The position numbers and the translations under genes are program-made. From the NCBI RefSeq assembly GCF_023518235.1, contig NZ_CP090423.1, positions 1,674,001 to 1,738,000 on the forward strand: a DNA stretch of 64,000 nt. Direction: 5' to 3'. Below the pieces are notes generated by a model. It was not told the DNA's origin. It did not search any database and was given only the letters and a program-made list of their open reading frames with translations. Shown here piece by piece: positions 40,923 to 49,951 of this stretch (its first letter is position 1; the number at the start of each line of letters is the position of its first letter). Origin of the DNA: Stenotrophomonas maltophilia. GTDB lineage: Bacteria > Pseudomonadota > Gammaproteobacteria > Xanthomonadales > Xanthomonadaceae.

Positions 40923-42413
40923 ATGAAGTCCCTGCTGCATACTGCCGCGCTCTGCGTCGGCCTGCTCATCGCCCCTGCCAGCGTGCTGGCCGCGCCCGCC
41001 GCTCAGCCTGATTCGAAAGGCGACGCCAGCGAAGCGCCCGCGTTGCCGGCCGACGCCTCGGCCCGCCAGAGCATGCGCCTGAACGGGCGCACGCTCGACT
41101 ACACCGCCACCGTCGGCACCCTGCCGGTGCGCGATGCGTCGGGCAAGGTGATTGCCGATGTGGTGTTCACCGCCTACACGATGCCGGGCAAGGACCGGCC
41201 AGTAACGTTCGCACTCAACGGTGGCCCCGGCGCGTCGTCGGTCTACCTCAACATGGGCGCGATCGGGCCGAAGGTGGTGACCTTCGGATCGGAGGGCGAC
41301 AGTGCCTCGGCGCCGGCCACCCTGCACGACAACCCGGGCACCTGGCTGGACTTCACCGACCTGGTGTTCATCGACCCGGTCGGCACCGGCTTCAGCCGCG
41401 CTCGCATCGGCGACGATGAAGCCAAGAAGCAGCTGTACAACCCCGGCGCCGACATCGAATACCTGTCGCGCTCGATCTACGACTGGCTGCTGCGCAACCA
41501 GCGCATGGCCTCGCGCAAGTACCTGACCGGCGAGAGCTATGGTGGCTATCGCGGCCCGCGCATCACCCACTTCCTGCAGACCCGGCTGGGTGTGGCGATG
41601 AACGGCCTGGTGCTGGTGTCGCCGTACCTGAGCCCGACGCTGGAAGACAACGCCGACGTCTCGCCGATGGCGTGGATGCAGACGCTGCCATCGATCGCCG
41701 CAGCGCACCTGGAGCGCCAGGGCAAGCTGACCGATGCGGCGATGCGCGAGGTGGTCGAATACACCCGTGGCGACTACGCCACCGCATTGATGAAGGGCCG
41801 CAGCGACCCGCAGGCCACCGAGGCGATGCTGCGCCGGGTAACCGAACTGACCGGGCTCGACCCGCAGTTCGTGCGCCGTGCCGGCGGCCGCCTGGAGACC
41901 CAGGCCTACCTGCGCGAAGTGTTCCGCGACAAGGGCACGCTCGGCAGCCGTTACGATTCCAACGTGACCGCGTTCGATCCGTTCCCGAACGATCCGGAAC
42001 AGCGCGCCAACGATCCGTTGCTGGACAGCATCATCGCGCCGACCACCACCGCGATGGTCGACTTCGTGACGCGCGTGGTCGGCTGGAAGGTGGATGCGCG
42101 CTACCAGGCGCTGAATTACGAGGTGAACCGGCTGTGGGACCGCAACGGCGAACTGCGTCAGGGCGCGGTGACCCAGTTGCGCCAGGCGGTGGCGATCGAC
42201 CCGCACCTGCAGGTGCTGATCGTGCACGGCTGGAATGACCTGTCCTGCCCGTTCATGGGTTCGATCCTGACCGTGGACCAGATGCCGGCGATGGGCAGCA
42301 ACCCGGACCGGGTGCAGGTGCGCAGCTATCCGGGCGGCCACATGTTCTACAGCCGGGCGGACAGCCAGGCGGCGTTCCGCAGGGATGTGCAGGCGCTGTT
42401 CCAGCGCAACTGA
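40923..42413 (+). CDS. Secreted S10-type serine carboxypeptidase
   Basis: A 496-residue alpha/beta-hydrolase of peptidase family S10 with a signal peptide (MKSLLHTAALCVGLLIAPASVLA). The oxyanion block NGGPGASS is at 99-106 and the nucleophile Ser205 is in GESYGG; the Asp lies in HGWNDLSCPF and the His in YPGGHMFY near the C-terminus. It probably trims peptides in the periplasm or outside the cell. ATG 40923 is chosen because the signal peptide starts there. An isolated gene, followed by a repeat block and terminator. Confidence 0.9.
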   Translation: MKSLLHTAALCVGLLIAPASVLAAPAAQPDSKGDASEAPALPADASARQSMRLNGRTLDYTATVGTLPVRDASGKVIADVVFTAYTMPGKDRPVTFALNGGPGASSVYLNMGAIGPKVVTFGSEGDSASAPATLHDNPGTWLDFTDLVFIDPVGTGFSRARIGDDEAKKQLYNPGADIEYLSRSIYDWLLRNQRMASRKYLTGESYGGYRGPRITHFLQTRLGVAMNGLVLVSPYLSPTLEDNADVSPMAWMQTLPSIAAAHLERQGKLTDAAMREVVEYTRGDYATALMKGRSDPQATEAMLRRVTELTGLDPQFVRRAGGRLETQAYLREVFRDKGTLGSRYDSNVTAFDPFPNDPEQRANDPLLDSIIAPTTTAMVDFVTRVVGWKVDARYQALNYEVNRLWDRNGELRQGAVTQLRQAVAIDPHLQVLIVHGWNDLSCPFMGSILTVDQMPAMGSNPDRVQVRSYPGGHMFYSRADSQAAFRRDVQALFQRN

Positions 42414-42423
42414 GGGGGTTCGG

Positions 42424-42683
42424 GCCGGGCCTGCGGCCCGGCACCCGCTGGCGGCAACGGCACCAGCAACGGCAACGGCAACGTCCAACGTCAAAAGCCG
42501 GATTTCCGAGGGTTGGCGAGGCGGGTCCGGTTGCGGGGGACGCCGTAAACCCGTCCATGGGGGCTTGGCCGCGGCATCCATGCCGCGGACACCCCCGCAA
42601 CCGGACCCACCCCGCCTTCGACAGATTCCGGCGGCCTGTCCGAACGGCGTTCTGCTTTGGTAGGTGTCGACCTTGGTCGACAC
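42424..42683 (+). repeat. Composite stem-loop repeat, copy D
   Basis: Same architecture as the two copies near 22.5 kb. A GCCGGGC-ctgcg-GCCCGGC palindrome (42424-42442), ACCCG, a CAACGG hexamer tract (about 42453-42482), an outer stem (42520-42539 with 42592-42611), the core CGTAAACCCGTCCATGG, an inner hairpin GCGGCAT-cc-ATGCCGC, GACAGATTCCGG, and the GGTAG-headed palindrome GTGTCGACCTTGGTCGACAC. This accounts for the gene-free gap 42414-42805 together with the terminator and palindrome that follow. Confidence 0.8.
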
Positions 42684-42711
42684 GATGGGTGCAGAAATAA
42701 TGTTTTTCCCA

Positions 42712-42745
42712 TGAAAAAAGCCCGCCGGAATCCGGCGGGCTTTTT
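42712..42745. terminator. Bidirectional rho-independent terminator
   Basis: GAAAAAA, then a nine-base-pair stem GCCCGCCGG-aat-CCGGCGGGC, then TTTTTCATT. It works on both strands for the converging peptidase and phosphate-transporter genes. Confidence 0.9.
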
Positions 42746-42752
42746 CATTTCC

Positions 42753-42792
42753 GGGGTCAGATCCCTATCCGCAGGGAAAGGGCTCTGACCCC
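42753..42792. repeat. GGGGTCAGA palindrome
   Basis: Arms GGGGTCAGATCCCT and AGGGCTCTGACCCC with one mismatch around a 12-base centre. It is a dispersed REP-like unit; a related copy is at 49476-49516. Confidence 0.7.
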
Positions 42793-42805
42793 AGGGTTGC
42801 TGGCA

Positions 42806-43927
42806 TCAGGTCCAGCCGAACACTTCAAACAGCTTCAGGATCAGGTACGCACAGCCGCCGGCAGCGGGAATGGTCAGGATCCAGGCCCAGATGATGCGCT
42901 CGATCACGCCGAACTTCAGCGAGCGCGGGTTCTTGGCAAAGCCAACGCCCATGATCGCAGTGGAGATGCTGTGCGTGGTCGACACCGGCATGCCGAAGTG
43001 GGCGGCCAGGGTCAGGATGGTGGCCGAGCTGGTCTCTGCGGCGAAGCCGTGGATCGGATGCAGCTTGACCATCTTGTGGCCCAGGGTTTTGATGATCTTC
43101 CAGCCACCCGAGGCGGTACCGGCAGCCATCACCACCGCACAGGTCAGCACGATCCACATCGCGATGCCATCACCGGCATGCGCATCCGGGTGCATGAAGG
43201 CCAGCCACGACGGCAGGTTGTCCAGCGCGCCGGTGGCTTCAGCGCCGATCAGGGTCATGGCGATGATGCCCATGGTCTTCTGCGCGTCGTTGTGGCCGTG
43301 GGCGAAGCCCATGTAGGCCGCCGAGGCGATCTGCGCCTTGCCGAAGAAGGCGTTGACGATGCGCGGACGGGCCAGACGGCCGATGGCGCCGCCAACCTTG
43401 GCCAGGCCGGCGATCAGCGCCCACAGCAGCACCATCACCACGATGCCCAGCAGGAAGCCGGCAATAGGCGAGGTGATCATCGGCACGAACACCTTCCACA
43501 GCAGGCCCTTGTTCTGCGCCCAGTTGCCCAGGCGCTCGGACCAGATCAGCGCGTCCCAGTTGTTGTGGGCGGCGGCCAGGCCGGCGCCGCAGAGGCCACC
43601 GATCAGCGCGTGCGAGGAGGACGACGGCAGGCCCTTCCACCAGGTGATCAGGTTCCAGATGATGCCGCCCAGCAGCGCGCACAGGATCACCTGCGGGGTG
43701 ACATCGACCACGTTGGTGTTGAGCAGGCCGGAGGCGATGGTCAGGGCGACGGCCGTACCGGTCAGCGCACCGATCAGGTTCATGAAGGCGGCCAGCATCA
43801 CCGCCCAGCCGGGCGAGAGCACCTTGGTCGCGACCACGGTGGCAATGGAGTTGGCGGTGTCGTGGAAGCCGTTGATGAACTCGAAGACGAGCGCGGCCAG
43901 GATCACCACCAGGACAAGGGTCAACAT
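42806..43927 (-). CDS. pit: Low-affinity inorganic phosphate transporter (PiT family)
   Basis: A 373-residue polytopic symporter of metal-phosphate with protons. Both PiT signatures are present: FINGFHDTANSIATVVATK near the N-terminus and GFAHGHNDAQKTMGIIAMT in the second half, with about ten membrane helices. It follows the DUF47 gene after 13 bases, the usual partner arrangement. Confidence 0.94.
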   Translation of the reverse strand: MLTLVLVVILAALVFEFINGFHDTANSIATVVATKVLSPGWAVMLAAFMNLIGALTGTAVALTIASGLLNTNVVDVTPQVILCALLGGIIWNLITWWKGLPSSSSHALIGGLCGAGLAAAHNNWDALIWSERLGNWAQNKGLLWKVFVPMITSPIAGFLLGIVVMVLLWALIAGLAKVGGAIGRLARPRIVNAFFGKAQIASAAYMGFAHGHNDAQKTMGIIAMTLIGAEATGALDNLPSWLAFMHPDAHAGDGIAMWIVLTCAVVMAAGTASGGWKIIKTLGHKMVKLHPIHGFAAETSSATILTLAAHFGMPVSTTHSISTAIMGVGFAKNPRSLKFGVIERIIWAWILTIPAAGGCAYLILKLFEVFGWT

Positions 43928-43940
43928 GCGGCGGCGTCCG

Positions 43941-44567
43941 TCAGCTGTTCTTCAACACGATCTGGTACGCCACCACGCCGGCCTCGCGGCAACGGTCGAT
44001 GGCCTTTTCCAGGATCTCGAAGAATTCCTTCAACAGGAACATCTGCAGGTTGTCCAGGCGGCCGGAATAGATGTCGCGGTACAGCTCGAGCATCAGGCGG
44101 TCGGCCTCGTTTTCCAGCGAACGCAGCTTCTCGTTCAGCGCGGTCATCCGGTCCAGGTTCATGTGGCGCAGGTCGGCCACCATTTCCACCACCACGCCGG
44201 CCGCCTGCTCCAGCATCGCCGCGCGCGGCGCGAAGTCGATGTGCTCCAGATGGGTCGTGGCCAGCGAATAGCGATCGGCGAACTTCTCGATCTGCTTGGG
44301 AATCTTGTACAGCGCCGAACCCAGCGCTTCGATGTCTTCGCGCTCGATCGGGGTCATGAAGCTGTCCACCAGCGCCTGGCTGATCTTGTCCGAGGCCGCG
44401 CGTTCGCGCAGGCGGGCCAGCTTGAAAGCGTCCAGCGCAGGCTGGCGGTCGGCCTCGCGCAGCATGGAATGCAGCGCCTTGGCGGCGTCATTGGCCGCGA
44501 CGGCAGCCTCATCGAGCAGGGTGTAGAACTGTTTGCCGGAACCGAAAATGGTCTGCAGAGAGAACAT
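43941..44567 (-). CDS. DUF47/PhoU-like partner of the phosphate transporter
   Basis: A 208-residue, largely helical cytoplasmic protein of the DUF47 (PhoU-related) family, thought to regulate the Pit transporter encoded next to it. ATG 44567 (MFSLQTIFGSGKQFYTLLDEAA) is the family start; charged helices with a RDIYSGRLDNLQMFLLKEFFEILEK ending are typical. The promoter must lie in the 283-base divergent gap before the CorC-like gene. Confidence 0.9.
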   Translation of the reverse strand: MFSLQTIFGSGKQFYTLLDEAAVAANDAAKALHSMLREADRQPALDAFKLARLRERAASDKISQALVDSFMTPIEREDIEALGSALYKIPKQIEKFADRYSLATTHLEHIDFAPRAAMLEQAAGVVVEMVADLRHMNLDRMTALNEKLRSLENEADRLMLELYRDIYSGRLDNLQMFLLKEFFEILEKAIDRCREAGVVAYQIVLKNS

Positions 44568-44850
44568 TGAGAAACCTGTCAGCCGTCGCGGGAAGGACGG
44601 CACCAAGGCGAATTATGACGGCTAGATGACCATCTCGGGTATCCCTGCCCCAATCCGGGCCCCTGCCCGCCTCAACCTGAACAGGCGGTTGCCACCCGGC
44701 CATGCCCCTTTGCTAAGATGCCAGCGCGCCTTCGGGCGCACCTTATGGACGACGACCCTTACCCCCCTGCGCCGCGCCGGACCCCGTTCCTGAGCGCTTG
44801 CCGCCATCGCCAGCACCCGCCCTCCCTGCCACCAACCGGGGACGACGCCC

Positions 44851-46164
44851 GTGTTTGAAATGATCCTGATTGTCTTCGCGCTTGTTCTGTTGAACGGCTT
44901 CTTCGCCATGTCCGAGATGTCGGTCATGACCTCGCGCAAGAGCCGCCTGAAGCAGATGGCCGCCACCTCCAAGCGCGCTGCCAAGGCACTGGAGCTGTCG
45001 GAGAAGCCGGAGAGCTTCCTGTCCACCGTGCAGATCGGCATCACCGTGATCGGCGTGCTGACCGGCTATCTCGGCGGTGAAGCGCTGGGCGACGCCTTTG
45101 CCGGCTGGATCCAGGGCCTGATGCCCGGTTTCGCCTATGCCGGCAAGATCGGCACGGTACTGGCGGTCAGCCTGATCACCTTCATCACGCTCATCTTTGG
45201 CGAACTGGTGCCCAAGCGCCTGGCGCTGACCCGCTCGGAGGCGATCGCCGGACTGGTGGCCATGCCGATGAGCTGGCTGGCCAAGCTGGCCCTGCCGTTT
45301 GTCTGGCTGCTGTCCAAGACCACCCAGCTGGTACTGAAGATTCTCGGCCTGGGCAAGGACGAGGCCGCCCAGGTGACCGAAGAAGAAATCCGCATGCTGG
45401 TGGCCGAGAGCCACGAGGCCGGCGTGATCGATGCCCATGAGCGCGACATGATGAACCGCGTCATGCGCCTGGGCGACCGCACCGCCGACAGCCTGATGAC
45501 CCCGCGCAACCGCATCGCCTGGCTCGATACCCAGGCCGGGCTGGAGCGGAACCTGGAAATCATGGCCGAGCATGAGTTCTCGCGCTATCCGGTGTATCGC
45601 GACAACGACCAGGACGTGGTCGGTGTGCTGGAGCTGAAATCGTTGGCCACCCGCATGGCACGCGGTGACAACGCGCTGTTCCAGACCCTGCGCGAAGCGT
45701 TGTATGTCTCCGAATCGACCCATGCGATGAAGCTGCTGGAGATCTTCCGCGAGGAACAGCAGTCGATGGCGCTGGTGGTGGATGAGTACGGCGAAATCCA
45801 GGGCCTGGTGACCATCAGCGACCTGATGGGCGCGGTGGTCGGCCGCCTGCAGGCCGTTGAGAACGCCGATGAGGACGCGCTGGTGGTGACCCGCGAGGAC
45901 GGCTCGCTGCTGGTGGACGGTTCGCTGCCGATCGAAGACCTGCGCGAGCTGATCGGCAGCAACGACCTGCCCGATGCAGAGGACGGCGACTACTACACGC
46001 TGGCCGGCATGTGCATCCACTATTTCGGCCGCATCCCGCACGCCGGTGAATACTTCGACTGGGCCGGCTGGCGCTTCGAGATCGTCGACCTGGACGGTGC
46101 GCGCGTGGACAAGCTGCTGCTGCGTACGTTGTCCGACGAGCAGGCCGATGAGCTCACCGCCTGA
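44851..46164 (+). CDS. CNNM/CorC-type membrane protein (DUF21, CBS pair, CorC_HlyC)
   Basis: A 437-residue protein. The DUF21/CNNM membrane domain covers about 1-165, two CBS domains about 200-330 (including LMTPRNRIAWLDT and VVDEYGEIQGLVTISDLMG), and a CorC_HlyC domain ends it. The family is linked to Mg2+/Co2+ efflux; older names call it haemolysin without good reason. GTG 44851 has a GGGG nine bases upstream; ATG 44860 is an alternative. Its last 17 bases overlap the exoD start. Confidence 0.9.
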   Translation: MFEMILIVFALVLLNGFFAMSEMSVMTSRKSRLKQMAATSKRAAKALELSEKPESFLSTVQIGITVIGVLTGYLGGEALGDAFAGWIQGLMPGFAYAGKIGTVLAVSLITFITLIFGELVPKRLALTRSEAIAGLVAMPMSWLAKLALPFVWLLSKTTQLVLKILGLGKDEAAQVTEEEIRMLVAESHEAGVIDAHERDMMNRVMRLGDRTADSLMTPRNRIAWLDTQAGLERNLEIMAEHEFSRYPVYRDNDQDVVGVLELKSLATRMARGDNALFQTLREALYVSESTHAMKLLEIFREEQQSMALVVDEYGEIQGLVTISDLMGAVVGRLQAVENADEDALVVTREDGSLLVDGSLPIEDLRELIGSNDLPDAEDGDYYTLAGMCIHYFGRIPHAGEYFDWAGWRFEIVDLDGARVDKLLLRTLSDEQADELTA

Positions 46165-46807
46165 GGCCGACCCGGGCACGGGCCACGAGCGCCCGGCCTA
46201 TCGCAACGAGGGCATCCGCGCCCTGCTGGAGATGTTCGCCTCCGGCGACCCGGCCGAGCACATGCCGCTCGGCCAGATCCTGCGCAACCTGCAGCAGAGC
46301 GCGTTCGGCGTGTTCCTGTTCGTGGCCATCCTGCCGTCGTTCATTCCGATTCCGGGCATGGGCGGCGCGCTCAGCGGCCCGCTGGTGATCCTGATCGGGC
46401 TGCAGATGCTGTGCTGCCTGCGCCGCCCGTGGCTGCCGGGCTTCATCGCCCGGCGCGGGCCGAAGCGCGGCACCATGCACCGCTTCCTCGACCGCATCGA
46501 CCGGCCGTTGCGGCGCCTGGACCGGATGCTGAAGCCACGCCTGCCGCAGCTGCTGACACCGCTGCCGGCGCACGCCTTCACCGGCCTGCTGCTGGTACTG
46601 CTGGGCATCCTGCTGTCGCTGCCGATTCCATTCACCAACTTCCTGTTCGGCTTCCAGCTGCTGCTGTTCTCGCTGGCGCTGCTGGAGCGTGATGGCGCGC
46701 TGATGCTGTTCAACTGGATCGCCGCGCTGGCGGCGATCACCTTCTTCGGCTTCAGTTCGGGGCAGCTGGTGGGCTACACGGTGGATCTGTTCCAGCGCTG
46801 GTTCTGA
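46148..46807 (+). CDS. exoD: Exopolysaccharide synthesis protein ExoD
   Basis: A 219-residue inner-membrane protein with the ExoD pattern: polar N-terminus, PLGQILRNLQQSAFGVFLFVAILPSFIPIPGMG, and two further hydrophobic segments. ExoD was linked to exopolysaccharide and alkaline tolerance in rhizobia; its biochemical role is unknown. ATG 46148 lies inside the end of the CorC-like gene, so the two are translationally coupled. Confidence 0.85.
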   Translation: MSSPPEADPGTGHERPAYRNEGIRALLEMFASGDPAEHMPLGQILRNLQQSAFGVFLFVAILPSFIPIPGMGGALSGPLVILIGLQMLCCLRRPWLPGFIARRGPKRGTMHRFLDRIDRPLRRLDRMLKPRLPQLLTPLPAHAFTGLLLVLLGILLSLPIPFTNFLFGFQLLLFSLALLERDGALMLFNWIAALAAITFFGFSSGQLVGYTVDLFQRWF

Positions 46808-46817
46808 ACCGGCACCC

Positions 46818-46880
46818 GGTAGAGCCGGCCGCTGGCCGGCTGCCACGTTTCCGGGATTGCCGGCCAGCGGCCGGCACCAC
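46818..46880. repeat. SMAG dimer
   Basis: GGTAG followed by AGCCGGCC-gct-GGCCGGCT, then TGCCGGCC-agc-GGCCGGCA: two palindromes facing each other between converging genes. Confidence 0.75.
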
Positions 46881-46896
46881 CAACACCGGACGTCCG

Positions 46897-47397
46897 TCAT
46901 CCACGCAGATCAATGAACCCGTTGTCGGCCAACGCCGCTGGTTCGTCCTGCACCGCCGACAACACGAACGTCAGCGCCTTGCCCAGCAGCGTGCCCGGGC
47001 CATCCCAGTATTCGGCGCTGTCGGCACACACATGGATCAGGCGCAGGTTGGGGTCATCCTTCCCACCAGGGAAGAACAGCTTCATCGCCGGCGACCACAG
47101 CTCTTCGATCTTCGCGCGGTCATCGACCACGCGCGCTCGTCCTGCCACCGACACATAGGTGTTTTTCGAGGGCGAGGCATACGCCACATTCACCTGCGGA
47201 TCGAGCGCGATCTCGGCCACCTTCGGGCTGTCGGCGGTGATCACGAACCACAGGTCACCGTCGAAGGCGACCTGCTGGGTGGCCAGCGGCCGGCTGTAGA
47301 GGCGGCCATCGACACCGGTGGTGGTGAACATCGCCACCTCCACGTCCTGGATCAGCTCGGCCAGCTGGGCGATGTGTTCGGCGCGGGTGTCGGCCAT
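46897..47397 (-). CDS. Pyridoxamine 5'-phosphate oxidase-like protein (general stress protein 26 type)
   Basis: A 166-residue split-barrel flavin-binding protein. The sequence EVAMFTTTGVDGRLYSRPLATQ and YASPSKNTYVSVAGRARVV fits the Pyrid_ox_like group, which binds FMN or F420 rather than acting in vitamin B6 synthesis. ATG 47397 (MADTRAEHIAQL) is used. Function unknown, possibly a stress-related reductase. Confidence 0.85.
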   Translation of the reverse strand: MADTRAEHIAQLAELIQDVEVAMFTTTGVDGRLYSRPLATQQVAFDGDLWFVITADSPKVAEIALDPQVNVAYASPSKNTYVSVAGRARVVDDRAKIEELWSPAMKLFFPGGKDDPNLRLIHVCADSAEYWDGPGTLLGKALTFVLSAVQDEPAALADNGFIDLRG

Positions 47398-47465
47398 GGG
47401 GGGCTCCATCGGTGTGGGGCCCCCATCAGACGCGCTTTGAGCGCAATGGACCGTGACGCAATTGT

Positions 47466-48479
47466 TCAGCCCGCGTGGCGGGCGTGCCAGGCGTGCATGG
47501 CCAGTTCGAACGAACGCAGGCGCGCGCGGTGGTCAAACAGGTTGGCAGTCAGCATCAGCTCGTCGGGCCTGTGGCGTTCAACGAAGGCGGCGATGCCCTC
47601 AGCGACCTGCTGCGGATCGCCGAGTACGGTGCAGGCCAGCGCCCGTTCCACACCCAGCTTCTCGTGCGGCTCCCAGAAGGTTTCAATGTCGTCGACCGGT
47701 GCCGGAATCTTGCCCGGACGGCCACGGCGCAGGTTGACGAAACTCTGCTGCTGGCTGGTGAACAGGCGGCGCGACTCCGCCTCGCTGTCACTGGCCACCA
47801 CGTTCAGGGCCAGCATCGCATGCGGTTGCTTCAACGTGGCCGAGGGGCGGAACTCGCGGCGGTACACCGCCAGTGCTTCGTCCATTGCATCCGGCGCAAA
47901 GTGCGAGGCGAACGCGTACGGCAGGCCCATCGACGCGGCCATGCGCGCGCCGAACAGACTGGAACCGAGAATCCACGTCGGTACGCGCAGGCCGCCACCG
48001 GGAACAGCCTGCACGGCCTGGCCCGGCTGCACCGGTTCGAAGTAGTGCAGCAGTTCGCGCACGTCCTGCGGGAACTGGTCGGCGCTGTCGAAGTAGCGAC
48101 GCAGGGCCCGCGCCGTCGGCTGGTCGGTGCCCGGCGCGCGGCCCAGGCCGAGGTCGATGCGGTCCGGATACAGCGAGGCCAGCGTGCCGAACTGCTCGGC
48201 CACCTGCAGCGGTGCATGGTTGGGCAGCATGATGCCGCCGGCACCAACCCGGATGCGCCGGGTACCACCGGCGACGTGGCCAATCAGCACGGCGGTGGCC
48301 GCACTGGCGATGCCGGGCATGTTGTGGTGTTCGGCCAGCCAGTAGCGGCGATAGCCCAGCGCGTCGGCGTGCTGGGCCAGTTCCAGCATGTTGGCAAAGG
48401 CGGCAGTGGTGTCACTGCCCTCGCAGACCGGGGCCAGGTCAAGGATCGACAACGGGATCATCAGGCGGTATTCCGTCAC
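47466..48479 (-). CDS. LLM-class flavin-dependent oxidoreductase (luciferase-like)
   Basis: A 337-residue TIM-barrel monooxygenase of the MsnO8/YhbW-like subgroup of luciferase-like proteins, using FMN. Visible family blocks: [40 protein letters not shown] and [20 protein letters not shown] 48479 is the start; AAGGGGAAA precedes it. It stands alone, without a dedicated flavin reductase nearby. The substrate is unknown. Confidence 0.9.
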   Translation of the reverse strand: MTEYRLMIPLSILDLAPVCEGSDTTAAFANMLELAQHADALGYRRYWLAEHHNMPGIASAATAVLIGHVAGGTRRIRVGAGGIMLPNHAPLQVAEQFGTLASLYPDRIDLGLGRAPGTDQPTARALRRYFDSADQFPQDVRELLHYFEPVQPGQAVQAVPGGGLRVPTWILGSSLFGARMAASMGLPYAFASHFAPDAMDEALAVYRREFRPSATLKQPHAMLALNVVASDSEAESRRLFTSQQQSFVNLRRGRPGKIPAPVDDIETFWEPHEKLGVERALACTVLGDPQQVAEGIAAFVERHRPDELMLTANLFDHRARLRSFELAMHAWHARHAG

Positions 48480-48580
48480 AGGTTTCCCCTTGTGATGGGG
48501 TCGGCCGGGCGCAACGGCCAGTGACGGTGGCGGGATGCTGATTCCCGTGGGACGGGCTCAGCGCCCGCAGCGCTTGATCC

Positions 48581-48644
48581 GGTAGTGCCGGCCGCTGGCC
48601 GGCAGGCAGGGCGCCGTGGCAGCCGGCCAGCAGCCAGCTCTACC
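48581..48644. repeat. SMAG dimer
   Basis: GGTAG with TGCCGGCC-gct-GGCCGGCA, then AGCCGGCC-agc-AGCCAGCT with CTACC. The second unit carries mismatches and looks older. Confidence 0.75.
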
Positions 48645-48653
48645 GCAGAAGCG

Positions 48654-49421
48654 TCAGAACGCGCTGGGGCGCGGCTCGGCCAGCGGCTGGTCGACCATCG
48701 GCTTCAGCTCGGCATCCAGTGCCACGCGCTCGTCGAACACGAAGCAGCGGCCCTCGTAGCCTTCGCCGCCCACTTCCTCGAAGTAGCCCAGGATGCCTCC
48801 GTCGAGCTGCAGCACGTTGTCCATGCCGTCGTTGACCATCCACAGCGCGGCCTTCTCGCAGCGGATGCCGCCGGTGCAGAAGCTGACCACGGTGCTGCCC
48901 TTCAGCGCCTCGCGATGCGGCGCCAGCGCCTCGGGCAGGTCGGTGAACTTGTGGATCGGGAGCACCAGCGCATCCTTGAAGGTGCCGTACTCGATCTCCT
49001 GCAGGTTGCGCGTATCGAGCATCACCACTGGCTTGCCGGCGTCGTCATGGCCCTGCCGCAGCCAGCGCTGCACGGTGGCCGGATCGACCGCCGGCGCACG
49101 CGGATAGTCCAGCGGCTGGCCGTCATCGCGGCGGAAGCTGATGATCTCGTCCTTCACCTTGGCCTTCAGCCGCGCGAACGGCTGGTGTTCGCTGAGGCTG
49201 GTCTTGACCCGCAGGTCAGCGAAGCGCGCGTCTTCGCGCAGCGTCGAATAGAACCCTTCGATCGCGTCCGGCGCGCCGGCCAGAAACAGGTTCAGGCCCT
49301 CGCCCGCCACCAGGATCGTACCGCGCAGCGCCGCCGCCTCGGCACGCGCCAGCAGCTGGTCGCAGAGGGCCTGGGGAGCGTCGATGACGGCGAAATGGTA
49401 GGCGGCGGTATTGGCGATCAT
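48654..49421 (-). CDS. trhO: tRNA uridine(34) hydroxylase TrhO (rhodanese family)
   Basis: A 255-residue protein (YceA type). An N-terminal acylphosphatase-like domain (GTILVAGEGLNLFLAG) is followed by a rhodanese domain with active Cys in FCTGGIRCEKAALWM. TrhO makes 5-hydroxyuridine at position 34 of several tRNAs. The gene is flanked by repeats on both sides and appears monocistronic. Confidence 0.92.
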   Translation of the reverse strand: MIANTAAYHFAVIDAPQALCDQLLARAEAAALRGTILVAGEGLNLFLAGAPDAIEGFYSTLREDARFADLRVKTSLSEHQPFARLKAKVKDEIISFRRDDGQPLDYPRAPAVDPATVQRWLRQGHDDAGKPVVMLDTRNLQEIEYGTFKDALVLPIHKFTDLPEALAPHREALKGSTVVSFCTGGIRCEKAALWMVNDGMDNVLQLDGGILGYFEEVGGEGYEGRCFVFDERVALDAELKPMVDQPLAEPRPSAF

Positions 49422-49475
49422 CCTGCCATTTTAGCGCCAGAGCGCGCCGGGGTCAGATTCCGCGTTCACGAATTC

Positions 49476-49516
49476 AGGGGTCAGAGCCCTCTGCCCAGCA
49501 GAGGGATCCGACCCCT
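49476..49516. repeat. GGGGTCAGA palindrome, second copy
   Basis: AGGGGTCAGAGCCCTCTGC faces GCAGAGGGATCCGACCCCT across a few bases. It is adjacent to the stop of the DUF6164 gene, with a decayed half copy at 49449-49457. It probably serves as its terminator-like 3' end. Confidence 0.7.
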
Positions 49517-49881
49517 TACCCGCGCAGCAGCATGAACGGCAGCAGCACCAGCGCCGCCGCGGCCGCCATCGCCAGCAGCACCAGCACTACATACAGCGGG
49601 CGTCGCCGCAGCAGGCTGCCGAAGGTCTCGGCAGTGCCATCGCGCAGCGCCTGCTCGCGCTCGGCGCGGATGCGCGGGCCGCGTTCGGCCTGGTAGTCGG
49701 CCATCAGCGCCTTGGCGCGGGGATGATCGGCATCCTCGCGCAGCCACAGGCCGCCGTTGGAAATACCCCAGGGGCTGGGTTCAGTGCGGTACCAGGCGAT
49801 GCCGTGCTGGTCCAGCAGGGTGCAGACATCGGCATATTCATCGTCACCGACATTGCGCAGATTGAGCAGGAGTTTTGCCAT
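49516..49881 (-). CDS. DUF6164-family protein
   Basis: A 121-residue protein: a small cytoplasmic domain that starts MAKLLLNLRNVGDDEYADVC and contains SPWGISNGGLWLREDADHPRA, then one C-terminal membrane helix (RPLYVVLVLLAMAAAAALVLL). The N-terminal domain resembles the signal-transducing DUF2007-like fold. Function unknown. Divergent from the FKBP lipoprotein gene. Confidence 0.75.
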   Translation of the reverse strand: MAKLLLNLRNVGDDEYADVCTLLDQHGIAWYRTEPSPWGISNGGLWLREDADHPRAKALMADYQAERGPRIRAEREQALRDGTAETFGSLLRRRPLYVVLVLLAMAAAAALVLLPFMLLRG

Positions 49882-49951
49882 GCGCCCATGATACCCGGCG
49901 CCGATGCGCTACCCTTGCCGCCCTCGCCCTGCGCCCTCCCGGAGACGCCCG

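Noticed and set aside
44711..44850. Two GGACGACG-type motifs in the leader of the CorC-like gene, considered as a guanidine-II or metal riboswitch
   Set aside because: The motifs do not form the required hairpins with ACGR loops, are too far apart, and the gene is not of the guanidine type.
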